Shown here: positions 36,637 to 45,113 of the stretch, one piece after another
How the letters are laid out: each line of letters opens with the position of its first letter
How positions within the stretch are numbered: the first letter of the stretch is position 1
Source of the DNA: Spirosoma spitsbergense DSM 19989
GTDB taxonomy: Bacteria; Bacteroidota; Bacteroidia; Cytophagales; Spirosomataceae
DNA length: 63,256 nt
Assembly: GCF_000374085.1 (NCBI RefSeq)
Contig: NZ_KB893554.1
Coordinates: forward strand, 1 to 63,256
Reading direction: 5' to 3'
Notes under the pieces: generated by a model
The model's input: the letters and a program-made list of their open reading frames with translations, nothing else
Told to the model about the DNA's origin: nothing
The model's database searches: none
Translations under genes and position numbers: made by a program

Positions 36637-36890
36637 GTTATACGATTCTCTTCAAAAACTCTGCCTCGAAACAATTGCGTCAGCTGCCCAAAAACATGCT
36701 TGGTAAAGTAGCGTCAGCTATTGATGACTTAGCCGATGAACCACGCCCGGTCAATTGCAAAAAGCTGAAAGATGCTACTGATAGTTACCGAATTCGTATC
36801 GGTGATTACCGCGTTATTTATACCGTCGACGACGTTACTGTGACCGTAGAAGTGGTCAAGGTAGGCAATAGAAAAGATATTTATGAGTGA
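36633..36890 (+). CDS. RelE/ParE family toxin
   Basis: An 85-residue protein of the RelE/ParE fold: YTILFKNSASKQLRQLPKN, a helical hairpin, then the core strands CKKLKDATDSYRIRIGDYRV, IYTVDD and VVKVGNRKDIYE. The arginine-rich YRIRIGDYRVIY block is the hallmark, and the C-terminal basic end is consistent with an mRNA-cleaving RelE rather than a gyrase-poisoning ParE, though this is not certain. The last 8 bases overlap the start of dxr, so the toxin gene and an essential isoprenoid gene share codons. Confidence 0.9.
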   Translation: MSYTILFKNSASKQLRQLPKNMLGKVASAIDDLADEPRPVNCKKLKDATDSYRIRIGDYRVIYTVDDVTVTVEVVKVGNRKDIYE

Positions 36891-38055
36891 TACTCCCAAA
36901 CGCCATATCGCCATCCTTGGCTCTACAGGTTCCATTGGCACCCAGGCCGTGGAGGTGATAAAGGCCCACCCCGACCGGTTTCAGGTCGAGGTACTGACGA
37001 CAAATAACAACGCCGAACTGCTGATTGAGCAGGCCGTAGCACTTAACCCGAACGTGGTAGTTATTTGCAATGAGGATCGGTATGATCAAGTCTTTTCAGC
37101 ACTCGACCCGCTGGGTATTAAAGTGTATGCCGGGGCCAAGTCCATTGCCTCCGTCGTGCAGATGGACACCGTCGATATGGTGCTGACCGCCATGGTCGGC
37201 TATGCCGGACTGCTGCCTACCATCAAAGCAATCGAAGCAGGAAAATCCATTGCCCTGGCTAACAAAGAAACCCTGGTAGTAGCGGGCGAGCTAATTACCC
37301 GGCTGGCAGCCCAGAAAGGGGTGAATATCTACCCCGTCGATTCTGAACACTCCGCCATATTCCAGTGCCTGGTCGGGGAGTTTCATAATCCGATTGAAAA
37401 AATTATCCTGACGGCCTCAGGTGGTCCGTTCCGGGGTAAATCGCGGGAATTTTTATCGACCGTTACCAAGGCGCAGGCGCTCAAACACCCCAACTGGACC
37501 ATGGGGGCCAAGATAACCATTGATTCCGCTACCCTGATGAACAAAGGGCTGGAAGTGATTGAAGCGAAGTGGTTGTTCAACCTTCGGGCAGATCAGATTG
37601 ATGTGATAGTCCATCCACAAAGCATCGTTCACTCCCTGGTGCAGTTTGAAGATGGAAGCCTGAAAGCGCAGATGGGCCTGCCCGATATGCGTCTGCCCAT
37701 TCAATTTGCGCTGGGGTATCCGGATCGGCTAAAGTCTGATTTTCCACGCTTCAATTTCATGGATTATCCGTCACTCACCTTCGAACAGCCCGACCTGACC
37801 ACGTTCCGAAATCTGCCACTGGCTTTTGATGCGCTGGAGCGGGGTGGTAATGCGGCCTGCGTTATCAATGCCGCTAATGAAGTGGCTGTAGATGCCTTTC
37901 TGCACGACCAGATCAGTTTTCTGGAAATTTCGGAACTGATCGAATCCTGTTTGGCAAAGAGTACATTTGTGCAAAATCCCGATTATGACGACTACGTGCG
38001 GACTGACGAGGAAACCCGCCGGCTGGCTACGGAGCGAATTAAAACATTCGTTTAG
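36883..38055 (+). CDS. dxr: 1-deoxy-D-xylulose-5-phosphate reductoisomerase
   Basis: A 390-residue cytoplasmic enzyme of the MEP pathway, converting DXP to 2-C-methyl-D-erythritol 4-phosphate with NADPH and a divalent metal. The nucleotide site ILGSTGSIGTQAVEV is at residues 9-23; LANKETLVVAG, PVDSEHSAIFQ with the metal-binding D and E, TASGGPF, and IDSATLMNKGLEVIEAKWLF are all present. Normal length. The start (ATGAGTGAT) lies within the last codons of the ParE/RelE toxin gene, so it is probably partly read through from the toxin operon, although an own promoter inside that island is possible. Confidence 0.97.
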   Translation: MSDTPKRHIAILGSTGSIGTQAVEVIKAHPDRFQVEVLTTNNNAELLIEQAVALNPNVVVICNEDRYDQVFSALDPLGIKVYAGAKSIASVVQMDTVDMVLTAMVGYAGLLPTIKAIEAGKSIALANKETLVVAGELITRLAAQKGVNIYPVDSEHSAIFQCLVGEFHNPIEKIILTASGGPFRGKSREFLSTVTKAQALKHPNWTMGAKITIDSATLMNKGLEVIEAKWLFNLRADQIDVIVHPQSIVHSLVQFEDGSLKAQMGLPDMRLPIQFALGYPDRLKSDFPRFNFMDYPSLTFEQPDLTTFRNLPLAFDALERGGNAACVINAANEVAVDAFLHDQISFLEISELIESCLAKSTFVQNPDYDDYVRTDEETRRLATERIKTFV

Positions 38056-38211
38056 CTGTTTGTATTATATTATTCACACACAGCGTTTTTATCATTGTTA
38101 CGCACCCAAATCTGCAAATCTTTAGTGGTTCATTCGTTGTAGCCTTCCCGGTTGCATCGATTTATACTTGTTAAATAAGGTTAAAACTGGTCTTATCCTG
38201 GTTCTGAATAA

Positions 38212-39528
38212 ATGGAAATTTTAGTAATGGCGGGACAACTCATTCTGGGTTTGTCCATTTTAGTTGGTTTACACGAGTTGGGGCACCTGTTGGCGGCCAA
38301 AGCCTTTGGTATGCGGGTGGAGCAGTATTTTATTGGCTTCCCGCCAAAAGTATTTAGCATAAAGCGGGGGGAAACCGAATACGGTATAGGGGCTATCCCC
38401 TTGGGAGGCTTCGTGAAAATTTCGGGTATGATAGACGAATCCCTGGATACGGCTCATACCGATACCGAGCCGAAGCCTTACGAGTTCCGGGCCAAACCAG
38501 CCTGGCAACGGCTTATTGTAATGCTGGGTGGTATTATCGTTAATGTGCTGGTAGGCATCATGATTTTCGTCATTTTGGCGTATAAAAACGGCAATACGTA
38601 TCTGGCCGCGAAAGATGCTAAATACGGTATTGTAGCCTACGATCTGGCCAAAAGCATTGGATTGAAAACGGGCGATAAAATCGTGAAAGTAAACGGGAAA
38701 CCTATTACCGACTTCAACGAAATCCGCAGTTCCGACGTCTTTTTAGGCAATAACAGTTCCTACACCGTTGATCGGAATGGCAAACTGATCGACATTTATA
38801 TCCCCAATAATTTCGTGGATAAACTGGCGGATAAAAAGGCCGCCGGACAGTTTATCGAACCAATCGAGCCGTTCAAAGTGGCAGAATTGGTACCGGGTCA
38901 GCCAGCCGGGAAAGCGGGGTTAAAAGCGGGTGATGTCATTACCAGTATCAATGGTACACCCATCCAGTTTTACCATGAATTTACGGATATCGTAAAACCC
39001 CTGAAAGGAAAGCCGCTAACACTCGGAATTAACCGGAGTGGTCAGCCCGTTACGCTCAGTATGACCACTACACCCGAGGGCACCATTGGTTTCTACCCGG
39101 AGTTCCTGTTGCCCATAACGAAACAGGAATACACGTTTGGCGAAGCCCTGAGTGTGGGTACGCAAAAAGCGTTTCAGGTTGTTTTCGACAATATAAAAGG
39201 CTTCGGCAAGATATTCCGGGGTGAGGTTTCGGCTTCCAAAGCCCTGAGTGGTCCGATTGGTATTGCCCAGAATCTATTTGGCGGGATCTGGGTCTGGGAT
39301 CGTTTCTGGACCGTAACGGGCTTGCTCTCCATGGCTCTCGCCTTTATGAACGCGCTGCCTATCCCGGCACTCGATGGTGGTCATGTCACGATTCTGAGTT
39401 ACGAGATTATTTCGGGTCGTAAACCATCTGACCGCTTCCTGGAAGGCGCGCAACGCGTAGGTATGGTTATTCTACTTGGCCTGATGGCCTTCGCTATATT
39501 CAATGATGTTTTTAAAGCTGTTTTTTAA
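38212..39528 (+). CDS. rseP: RIP metalloprotease RseP (site-2 protease)
   Basis: A 438-residue intramembrane zinc protease that cuts transmembrane substrates such as anti-sigma factors. The zinc motif HELGH is at residues 21-25 in the first membrane helix; the second catalytic motif is NALPIPALDGGH near residue 380. Two PDZ-like regions lie between (about 130-205 and 220-295; GQPAGKAGLKAGDVITSING). Four membrane segments are visible. The gene follows dxr by 156 bases and overlaps the next gene by 26. The pairing dxr-rseP is common in bacteria. Confidence 0.96.
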   Translation: MEILVMAGQLILGLSILVGLHELGHLLAAKAFGMRVEQYFIGFPPKVFSIKRGETEYGIGAIPLGGFVKISGMIDESLDTAHTDTEPKPYEFRAKPAWQRLIVMLGGIIVNVLVGIMIFVILAYKNGNTYLAAKDAKYGIVAYDLAKSIGLKTGDKIVKVNGKPITDFNEIRSSDVFLGNNSSYTVDRNGKLIDIYIPNNFVDKLADKKAAGQFIEPIEPFKVAELVPGQPAGKAGLKAGDVITSINGTPIQFYHEFTDIVKPLKGKPLTLGINRSGQPVTLSMTTTPEGTIGFYPEFLLPITKQEYTFGEALSVGTQKAFQVVFDNIKGFGKIFRGEVSASKALSGPIGIAQNLFGGIWVWDRFWTVTGLLSMALAFMNALPIPALDGGHVTILSYEIISGRKPSDRFLEGAQRVGMVILLGLMAFAIFNDVFKAVF

Positions 39529-40096
39529 AAAGTTCAGTCAGAAAGTTAGCAGGGTTTCGCAGGGTGTACAGCGTTTTTCTTTGCGAAGCCCTTTGTGTCT
39601 TTGCGGTTTATTTTTCTTACTTCTATTTAGCAATAGTCACTCCCGGCATGATTTTCATGCCAGCGTTACCAAGATGGAGTACAACGCTAAAGAGCAGGTA
39701 TTCGAAATTAGTATGCGGATATTTACGGATGACTTTGAAAAAGCCCTTTCGGCAGCTTCAAATAGCAAAGTCAATTTAAGCGAAGCTTCTGGTCGTGGAA
39801 CGGATAAGAATGACCCCCTGATTGAACAATATGTGCAGGCACATTTTCGCTTTTTAACGCCACAGAAGCAACTGAAATCCGTTAAATACGTTGGGCACGA
39901 AGTGGAAGCAGATGCCAACTGGCTGTATCTAGAAATGCCTTTGGCAGAGCCGTTTAGAGGAGGTATGTTGAAGCAGGATGTACTGATGGATGCATTCGAC
40001 GACCAGGTAAATATGGTTAATATCAAATATCAGACACAGAAAAAAACATTTGTCTTTCGCAAAAACCAGCCAGTCCAAAACATTTCACTCGAATAA
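39503..40096 (+). CDS. DUF6702 family secreted protein
   Basis: A 197-residue protein whose conserved part starts at HDFHASVTKMEYN and continues with FEISMRIFTDDFEKAL and WLYLEMPL, matching DUF6702, a family of Bacteroidota usually encoded beside rseP-type or metalloprotease genes. Function unknown, extracytoplasmic. The first 50 residues are unusual: RFSLRSPLCLCGLFFLLLF is encoded by a dispersed TTTGCG-type repeat and serves as the signal segment. The ATG at 39503 lies inside rseP, giving a 26-base overlap. Confidence 0.82.
   Translation: MMFLKLFFKKFSQKVSRVSQGVQRFSLRSPLCLCGLFFLLLFSNSHSRHDFHASVTKMEYNAKEQVFEISMRIFTDDFEKALSAASNSKVNLSEASGRGTDKNDPLIEQYVQAHFRFLTPQKQLKSVKYVGHEVEADANWLYLEMPLAEPFRGGMLKQDVLMDAFDDQVNMVNIKYQTQKKTFVFRKNQPVQNISLE
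39550..39595. repeat. Hairpin repeat inside a coding region, TTTGCG word family
   Basis: CAGGGTTTCGCAGGG (39550-39564) pairs with CTTTGCGAAGCCCTTTG (39579-39595), allowing G-T pairs. The downstream word TGTGTCTTTGCGG continues the pattern. The repeat encodes the signal segment of the DUF6702 protein. Confidence 0.55.
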
Positions 40097-40129
40097 TAAA
40101 TTTCTGGATTAGCAAGTATGCTAATTTAT

Positions 40130-40271
40130 TAATTTTGTGTGTAAATAACGAATACCCGGCCAATTCGTCATATACAGCATACTTGGCACAGGGCTTGCAA
40201 CTACCTCATTTTCCTTGCCTTTCTTTATAACTTAGGCACCGACCCATTGTTGAAAGCTGCCAGCCTGGCAG
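40130..40271 (+). promoter_or_regulatory. Upstream region of lon: -7 element and palindrome
   Basis: TAATTTTG at 40130-40137 fits the -7 consensus, without a clear TTG partner. CTGCCAGCCTGGCAG at 40257-40271, a palindrome around a single central C, ends 7 bases before the lon ATG. It could bind a dimeric repressor or fold as a 6-bp RNA hairpin over the start region. Confidence 0.45.
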
Positions 40272-40278
40272 TGTACTT

Positions 40279-42783
40279 ATGATTTCAGAAAAAGAATTAT
40301 CAACTCGTTTATTCCTGTCCGATTTTGACTCGGATAATTTAGAGATTGTTCCACTCGGTTCTCCCGAGGGGGTAGATGATGACTATGAGTTACCGGCAAG
40401 TTTACCGATCCTGCCGGTTCGCAATACGGTTTTGTTTCCGGGTATGGTTATCCCCGTCACGGTTGGACGGTCGAAGTCAATCCGATTAGTCAAAAAAGCC
40501 TACAAAGGCAATCGAATCATCGGCGTTGTTGCCCAACTCAACCAGCAGAAGGATGAACCCACGGCCGACGATCTCTATCGGTTCGGAACGGTAGCCTATA
40601 TCATTAAGATGATTACCCTGCCAGACGGGAACATCACGATCATTATTCAGGGCAAGAAACGTTTCGAAACGGAGCAAATCATTCAGGAGGAACCGTTCAT
40701 TACGGCGCGGGTGCGCCAGATTGATGATTCTTTTCCGGCGGTAAACAAGAAAGAAGGCAAAGCACTCCTTCAGTCACTGAAGGATGCGGCCTATAAAATT
40801 CTACGCCTTAATCCTGAAATTCCACAGGAAGCCCGCATTGCGCTTGACAACATCGAGAGTCCTACGTTTTTACTCCATTTTCTATCGTCCAACATCAACG
40901 CGGAAGTAGCTGACAAGCAGCGGCTGCTGGAGTTGGCCGAGGGGAATCAGCAGGCCAATCTGTTGCTGGAATATATGCTGCGTGAGGTGCAGCTGCTGGA
41001 ACTCAAGCGCGAGATTCAATCGAAAGCGTCGTCTGACCTCGATCAGCAACAGCGTGATTATTACCTGCGCCAGCAAATGAAGGTGCTGCAGGACGAACTG
41101 GGAATTGATAACCCCGACCGCGAAATTGATGAGCTTCGGATGAAGGCCGACCGTAAAAAGTGGCCCGCCGAAGTACGGTCCCATTTCGATAAGGAACTGA
41201 ACAAACTACAGCGTGTAAATCCGATGGCCCCGGAATATCCGGTTACGATGAACTACGTTGAGTTGATGGTTGACCTTCCCTGGAATGAGTACACCAAAGA
41301 TAATTTCGACCTGAAACGGGCGCAGAAAATCCTGGATGCCGACCATTTTGGGCTGGAAAAAGTGAAGGAGCGGATTATTGAATACCTGGCCGTTCTGAAA
41401 CTAAAAAACGACATGAAAGCCCCTATTTTATGTCTTTACGGCCCTCCGGGTGTAGGGAAAACATCGCTGGGAAAATCAGTAGCCAAAGCATTGGGGAGGA
41501 AATACAGCCGGATGGCCCTGGGTGGTGTTCATGACGAAGCCGAAATTCGTGGTCACCGCAAAACGTACATTGGGGCAATGCCAGGCAAATTCATTCAGAA
41601 CATCCGCAAATGCGGTACGGCTAATCCCGTTTTTATTCTGGACGAAATTGACAAAGTAAGCTCTGACTTTCGGGGTGACCCTTCCTCGGCGTTGCTTGAA
41701 GTACTCGACCCGGAGCAGAATTCTACGTTCATGGACAACTACCTCGAAACAGAGTTCGACCTCTCGCGGGTACTGTTCATCGCTACGGCCAACTCACTCG
41801 ACACCATCCACCCCGCCCTGCGCGACCGGATGGAGATCATTGATATTGCGGGCTATACGGTTGAGGAAAAAGTACAGATTGCCAAAAAATACCTCATTCC
41901 CAAACAGCGGCAGGATCACGGCCTGAAGCCGAAAGACCTGGCGATTGACGATAAAGCTATTCTGCGCATCATTGAAGGCTATACCCGCGAATCGGGTGTT
42001 CGAAATCTGGAGCAAAAGATTGGTGCGCTGATTCGGAAAGTGGCCAAGTCCATTGCCATGGACGAAGAATACAATCACTCGATCAAAGTGGTCGATATCC
42101 CTAAATTGCTGGGTGCCGAAATATTCGACAAGGAACTGTACGCCGACGACGATATTGCCGGTATTGTAACGGGTCTGGCCTGGACGCAGGTTGGGGGCGA
42201 AATTCTGCTCATTGAATCGAGTCTGAGCCGGGGAAAAGGTGTGCTTACGCTATCCGGTCAGTTGGGCGATGTAATGAAGGAATCGGCCGTAACGGCTCTC
42301 TCCTACCTCAAAGCCCATGCCGACGATTTAGGCATCGACTATCGGGTTTTCAGCCACTACGATTTGCATATTCACATCCCGGCGGGGGCCGTTCCGAAAG
42401 ATGGCCCATCGGCTGGTATCACCATGCTGACCTCGATGACCTCCATTTATACGCAGCGTAAGGTGAAACCTTATCTGGCTATGACGGGTGAGGTAACGCT
42501 GCGGGGTAAAGTGCTGCCGGTGGGAGGTATCAAAGAAAAAATTCTGGCGGCAAACCGGGCTGGTATCAAAGAAATTATCCTCTGCGCGAAGAACCGGAAA
42601 GACATCGATGAAATAAACCAGACCTACATCAAAAACCTAACGTTTCACTACGTCGAAACGGTTAATCAGGTGCTGGATATTGCCCTGTTGCCCGGTCAGG
42701 TTGGTAAACCCATGAAATTTATCCTGCCTGATGAGGAAGCGGCTTACCGCAGGGAGCAACAGGAGATGATGAAAGTATACTGA
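40279..42783 (+). CDS. lon: Endopeptidase La (Lon protease)
   Basis: An 834-residue ATP-dependent serine protease for damaged and regulatory proteins. Order: N-terminal substrate-binding domain (about 42-250; [19 protein letters not shown]), helical linker, AAA+ module with Walker [10 protein letters not shown] and Walker [11 protein letters not shown], and the protease domain with the Ser-Lys dyad S711 (KDGPSAG) and K754 (GGIKEK), 43 residues apart as in E. coli. Complete and normal length. A 140-base leader precedes it, with a CTGCCAG-type palindrome next to the start codon. Confidence 0.97.
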   Translation: MISEKELSTRLFLSDFDSDNLEIVPLGSPEGVDDDYELPASLPILPVRNTVLFPGMVIPVTVGRSKSIRLVKKAYKGNRIIGVVAQLNQQKDEPTADDLYRFGTVAYIIKMITLPDGNITIIIQGKKRFETEQIIQEEPFITARVRQIDDSFPAVNKKEGKALLQSLKDAAYKILRLNPEIPQEARIALDNIESPTFLLHFLSSNINAEVADKQRLLELAEGNQQANLLLEYMLREVQLLELKREIQSKASSDLDQQQRDYYLRQQMKVLQDELGIDNPDREIDELRMKADRKKWPAEVRSHFDKELNKLQRVNPMAPEYPVTMNYVELMVDLPWNEYTKDNFDLKRAQKILDADHFGLEKVKERIIEYLAVLKLKNDMKAPILCLYGPPGVGKTSLGKSVAKALGRKYSRMALGGVHDEAEIRGHRKTYIGAMPGKFIQNIRKCGTANPVFILDEIDKVSSDFRGDPSSALLEVLDPEQNSTFMDNYLETEFDLSRVLFIATANSLDTIHPALRDRMEIIDIAGYTVEEKVQIAKKYLIPKQRQDHGLKPKDLAIDDKAILRIIEGYTRESGVRNLEQKIGALIRKVAKSIAMDEEYNHSIKVVDIPKLLGAEIFDKELYADDDIAGIVTGLAWTQVGGEILLIESSLSRGKGVLTLSGQLGDVMKESAVTALSYLKAHADDLGIDYRVFSHYDLHIHIPAGAVPKDGPSAGITMLTSMTSIYTQRKVKPYLAMTGEVTLRGKVLPVGGIKEKILAANRAGIKEIILCAKNRKDIDEINQTYIKNLTFHYVETVNQVLDIALLPGQVGKPMKFILPDEEAAYRREQQEMMKVY

Positions 42784-42815
42784 TCGTAATCACTTAGGAT
42801 AACTCTTTTGCAGAA

Positions 42816-42892
42816 AAGGCGGCTTCCCAAAGTTGGAGGGGTAAAACAGAAAAAAATCTGTATCAACCGGCTCAACTTTGGGAAGCCGCCTT
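42816..42892. repeat. 20-bp perfect inverted repeat between lon and the AGE epimerase gene
   Basis: AAGGCGGCTTCCCAAAGTTG (42816-42835) is exactly inverted at 42873-42892. Inside the loop is a second small hairpin, ACAGA/TCTGT around six A residues (42846-42861). It lies 32 bases after lon and 14 bases before the next start. It probably ends lon transcripts or separates the two genes; there is no long T run. Confidence 0.7.
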
Positions 42893-42906
42893 CCTATCTT
42901 TACAAC

Positions 42907-44169
42907 GTGCTCGATTTTCAAAAACTTTCCGCGCTCTATCAACAGGCACTGCTTCGTCAGGTAGTACCATTCTGGCTAAAAAACAGCCGGGATATGAAAT
43001 GCGGGGGGTATTTTGACTTGCTATCGACAACCGGTGAGGTAATTGAGGGTGATAAATTCGTAACCCAGCAGGCACAGCAGGTATGGGCTTTTGCCTGGCT
43101 ATACAACAACCTAGATGGTCAACCCGCCTGGCTCGAACACGCCCAGCATGGGGCAGCGTTTCTTTATCAGTTTGCCCATACTGACACACTTACCTGTTAC
43201 GCCCAACTCGACCGACGGGGTCGTCCTGTTGCAGCCGCTACCGATGTTACTCCCGATTGCTCGACCGCGATGGCCTACGCACAACTTCACCAGGCTACGG
43301 GCAATGATGAGTGGGCGATGCTGGCCAAGCAGCTTGCCACGCCACTACTCCGGCGTTGGGAAGAAACCCGAATCCAGCAAATTGAACAGCTTGGTGCGTT
43401 CAGGCAAATCCGCCATCTGAGTGAGCCAATAGCGCTACTAAAGATGCTGTTGGAAATGCAGCCCTTAGTGGAAGAAGAACACTGGAAACAGCAGGCTGAA
43501 GTACTTGTTCAGGAAATACTGAACGAGTTTGTCGATAAGCGCACGGACGTACTCCGCGAATACGTTCTGCCGGAAGGCTCATTTATCAATACCCCCGAAG
43601 GTCGCCGGATTAACGTAGGCCTAACCTTCCAGACAGCCAGTTGTCTGCTTGATTTCTGTGCCGAAACTACCCCGTCTCGAACGGGCCTGATTGGCAATAA
43701 ACAGCGAAAACTGGCGATGCAGGTTGTGCAATGGTGTTTACGGCTTTGTGCCCAAAGCTGGGACGAGTTGGGGGGTGGCCTGAATCAATTTATTGACTTC
43801 AAGCAGCAGCCCGTCCTTTTTCCAGACTGGCAACAGAAATGGGCCTGGATACATGTAGAAGCCCTGGCAGCTCTACTGAAATGTCATTTCTACACCCGCC
43901 AGTCAGAGTGTCTTACTTGGTTCAAACGAATTAACGACTATACCCTTCACCACTTTCCAGACCCTAAACAAACCGGCTGGCACTTGGTTATCGACCAACA
44001 TGGGCAACCGCTAATCAACGTTAAAAGTATTCCCTCCGCTGGTTGTTATTCGCTTATTCGTTGTTTAACGGAGATAGCCCAGTTACTCACAAAATGCGAA
44101 CAGGCACAACTCAAGGCACCTGCCCGCTTCCCGAAGGTTGTGCCTGCGGTCGGCTCTGGAAGTGTATAA
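42907..44169 (+). CDS. AGE family epimerase/isomerase (N-acylglucosamine 2-epimerase type)
   Basis: A 420-residue alpha6/alpha6-barrel protein when started at GTG 42907 (VLDFQKLSALYQQALL). This start is preferred because the longer frame runs through an inverted repeat. Family segments are VVPFWLKNSRDMKCGGYFDLL, KFVTQQAQQVWAFAWLY, INVGLTFQTASCLLDF (catalytic-type region) and WAWIHVEALAALLKC. Members interconvert GlcNAc and ManNAc, or mannose and glucose (also cellobiose 2-epimerases). Its convergent neighbour murQ handles MurNAc 6-phosphate, so an amino-sugar role is plausible but not proven. Confidence 0.87.
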   Translation: MLDFQKLSALYQQALLRQVVPFWLKNSRDMKCGGYFDLLSTTGEVIEGDKFVTQQAQQVWAFAWLYNNLDGQPAWLEHAQHGAAFLYQFAHTDTLTCYAQLDRRGRPVAAATDVTPDCSTAMAYAQLHQATGNDEWAMLAKQLATPLLRRWEETRIQQIEQLGAFRQIRHLSEPIALLKMLLEMQPLVEEEHWKQQAEVLVQEILNEFVDKRTDVLREYVLPEGSFINTPEGRRINVGLTFQTASCLLDFCAETTPSRTGLIGNKQRKLAMQVVQWCLRLCAQSWDELGGGLNQFIDFKQQPVLFPDWQQKWAWIHVEALAALLKCHFYTRQSECLTWFKRINDYTLHHFPDPKQTGWHLVIDQHGQPLINVKSIPSAGCYSLIRCLTEIAQLLTKCEQAQLKAPARFPKVVPAVGSGSV

Positions 44170-44184
44170 AAACAGAACTTATGT

Positions 44185-44988
44185 TTACCTGGACGCGTAC
44201 CCCTCAATAGCTCCGCGCACATTACCGAACTTATCCAGCAGGGACTTGGCTTCGGCGCGGTCAACGCCTAGTTCACTCATCACCATTTTGGCCGCCCGGT
44301 CCTGCAACTTGATATTGGTTAACTGCATATCCACCATTTTATTCCCCTTCACTTTGCCCAACTGAATCATTACGGACGTTGAAATCATGTTCAGTACCAG
44401 TTTCTGCGCCGTACCCGCTTTCATGCGGGTGCTGCCGGTCAAAAACTCCGGCCCTACCACTACCTCGATTGGAAACTCAGCTGCTTTTGCCACCGCCGAC
44501 CCCTCATTACAAACGATGCAACCCGTAAGCAAACCAGCCTTACGAGCCTCCTGCAATCCACCAATAACGTAGGGAGTCCGGCCCGATGCAGCAATGCCAA
44601 TAACCGTATCGTGCTCTCTGGGTTCGTAAGGCGCCATGTCTTTCCAGGCTTGTTCCGCATCGTCTTCGGCAAATTCAACGGCTTTTCGAATGGCCCCATC
44701 ACCACCCGCCATTAGGCCGATAACCAGCTCGAAAGGAACGCCGAATGTGGGTGGGCATTCCGACGCGTCCACTACCCCCAACCGGCCACTCGTACCAGCC
44801 CCGATATAAATTAGTCGCCCCCCCAGTTTCATGCGTTTAACGATCTCAGGGACCAGCGTTTCAATCTGCGGCATGGATCGTTCAACGGCCATGGGGACCG
44901 TTTTGTCTTCAGCATTGATATTGGTAAGCAAGTCATGAACGGACATTTGCTCCAGATGGTCGTAATGCGAGGGTGTTTCTGTAGTCAT
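44185..44988 (-). CDS. murQ: N-acetylmuramic acid 6-phosphate etherase
   Basis: A 267-residue SIS-domain enzyme that removes D-lactate from MurNAc 6-phosphate to give GlcNAc 6-phosphate, in cell-wall recycling. The phosphosugar site GAGTSGRLGVVDASE and the segments PPTFGVP, GIAASGRTPYVIGG and TGSTRMKAGTAQKLVLNM are fully conserved. The protein is shorter than E. coli MurQ (298 residues), as is usual in Bacteroidota. It is convergent with the AGE epimerase gene, 15 bases between the stops, and divergent from ilvD. Confidence 0.96.
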   Translation of the reverse strand: MTTETPSHYDHLEQMSVHDLLTNINAEDKTVPMAVERSMPQIETLVPEIVKRMKLGGRLIYIGAGTSGRLGVVDASECPPTFGVPFELVIGLMAGGDGAIRKAVEFAEDDAEQAWKDMAPYEPREHDTVIGIAASGRTPYVIGGLQEARKAGLLTGCIVCNEGSAVAKAAEFPIEVVVGPEFLTGSTRMKAGTAQKLVLNMISTSVMIQLGKVKGNKMVDMQLTNIKLQDRAAKMVMSELGVDRAEAKSLLDKFGNVRGAIEGYASR

Positions 44989-45039
44989 ACCCCAAAATTA
45001 ATAGGGTCCGGTTTTAACCCACAAATAATCTGCAAATTC

Positions 45040-45070
45040 TTGCCTTTCTCCGAAACATCATCTTACTTTA
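45040..45070 (+). promoter_or_regulatory. Probable promoter of ilvD
   Basis: TTG at 45040-45042, 20 bases, then TTACTTTA at 45063-45070 (6 of 8 matches to TAnnTTTG at best). Support comes from alignment with the leuA promoter: both elements keep the same distance, within one base, from the shared palindrome. Confidence 0.55.
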
Positions 45071-45072
45071 CA

Positions 45073-45101
45073 GCGTTATTACACCATCAGCGAAATTTCG
45101 C
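45073..45101. promoter_or_regulatory. Operator-like palindrome upstream of ilvD
   Basis: GCGAAATTTCGC (45090-45101) is a perfect 12-bp palindrome. A half-site-like GCGTTATTAC begins 17 bases upstream at 45073. The same pair, with the same 17-base offset, precedes leuA at 59776-59804, and the surrounding TCAGCGAAATTTCGC is identical. A transcription factor site controlling both branched-chain operons is the simplest reading. Confidence 0.7.
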
Positions 45102-45113
45102 TAAATGTAGAAT

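Noticed and set aside
34381..36890. Prophage or integrative element as the source of the accessory island
   Set aside because: No integrase, attachment repeats, structural genes or tRNA boundary; a small defence and toxin-antitoxin cluster explains it.
42808..42906. Longer reading frame of the AGE epimerase gene
   Set aside because: It runs through a 20-bp inverted repeat and has no similarity to family N-termini; GTG at 42907 fits the family.
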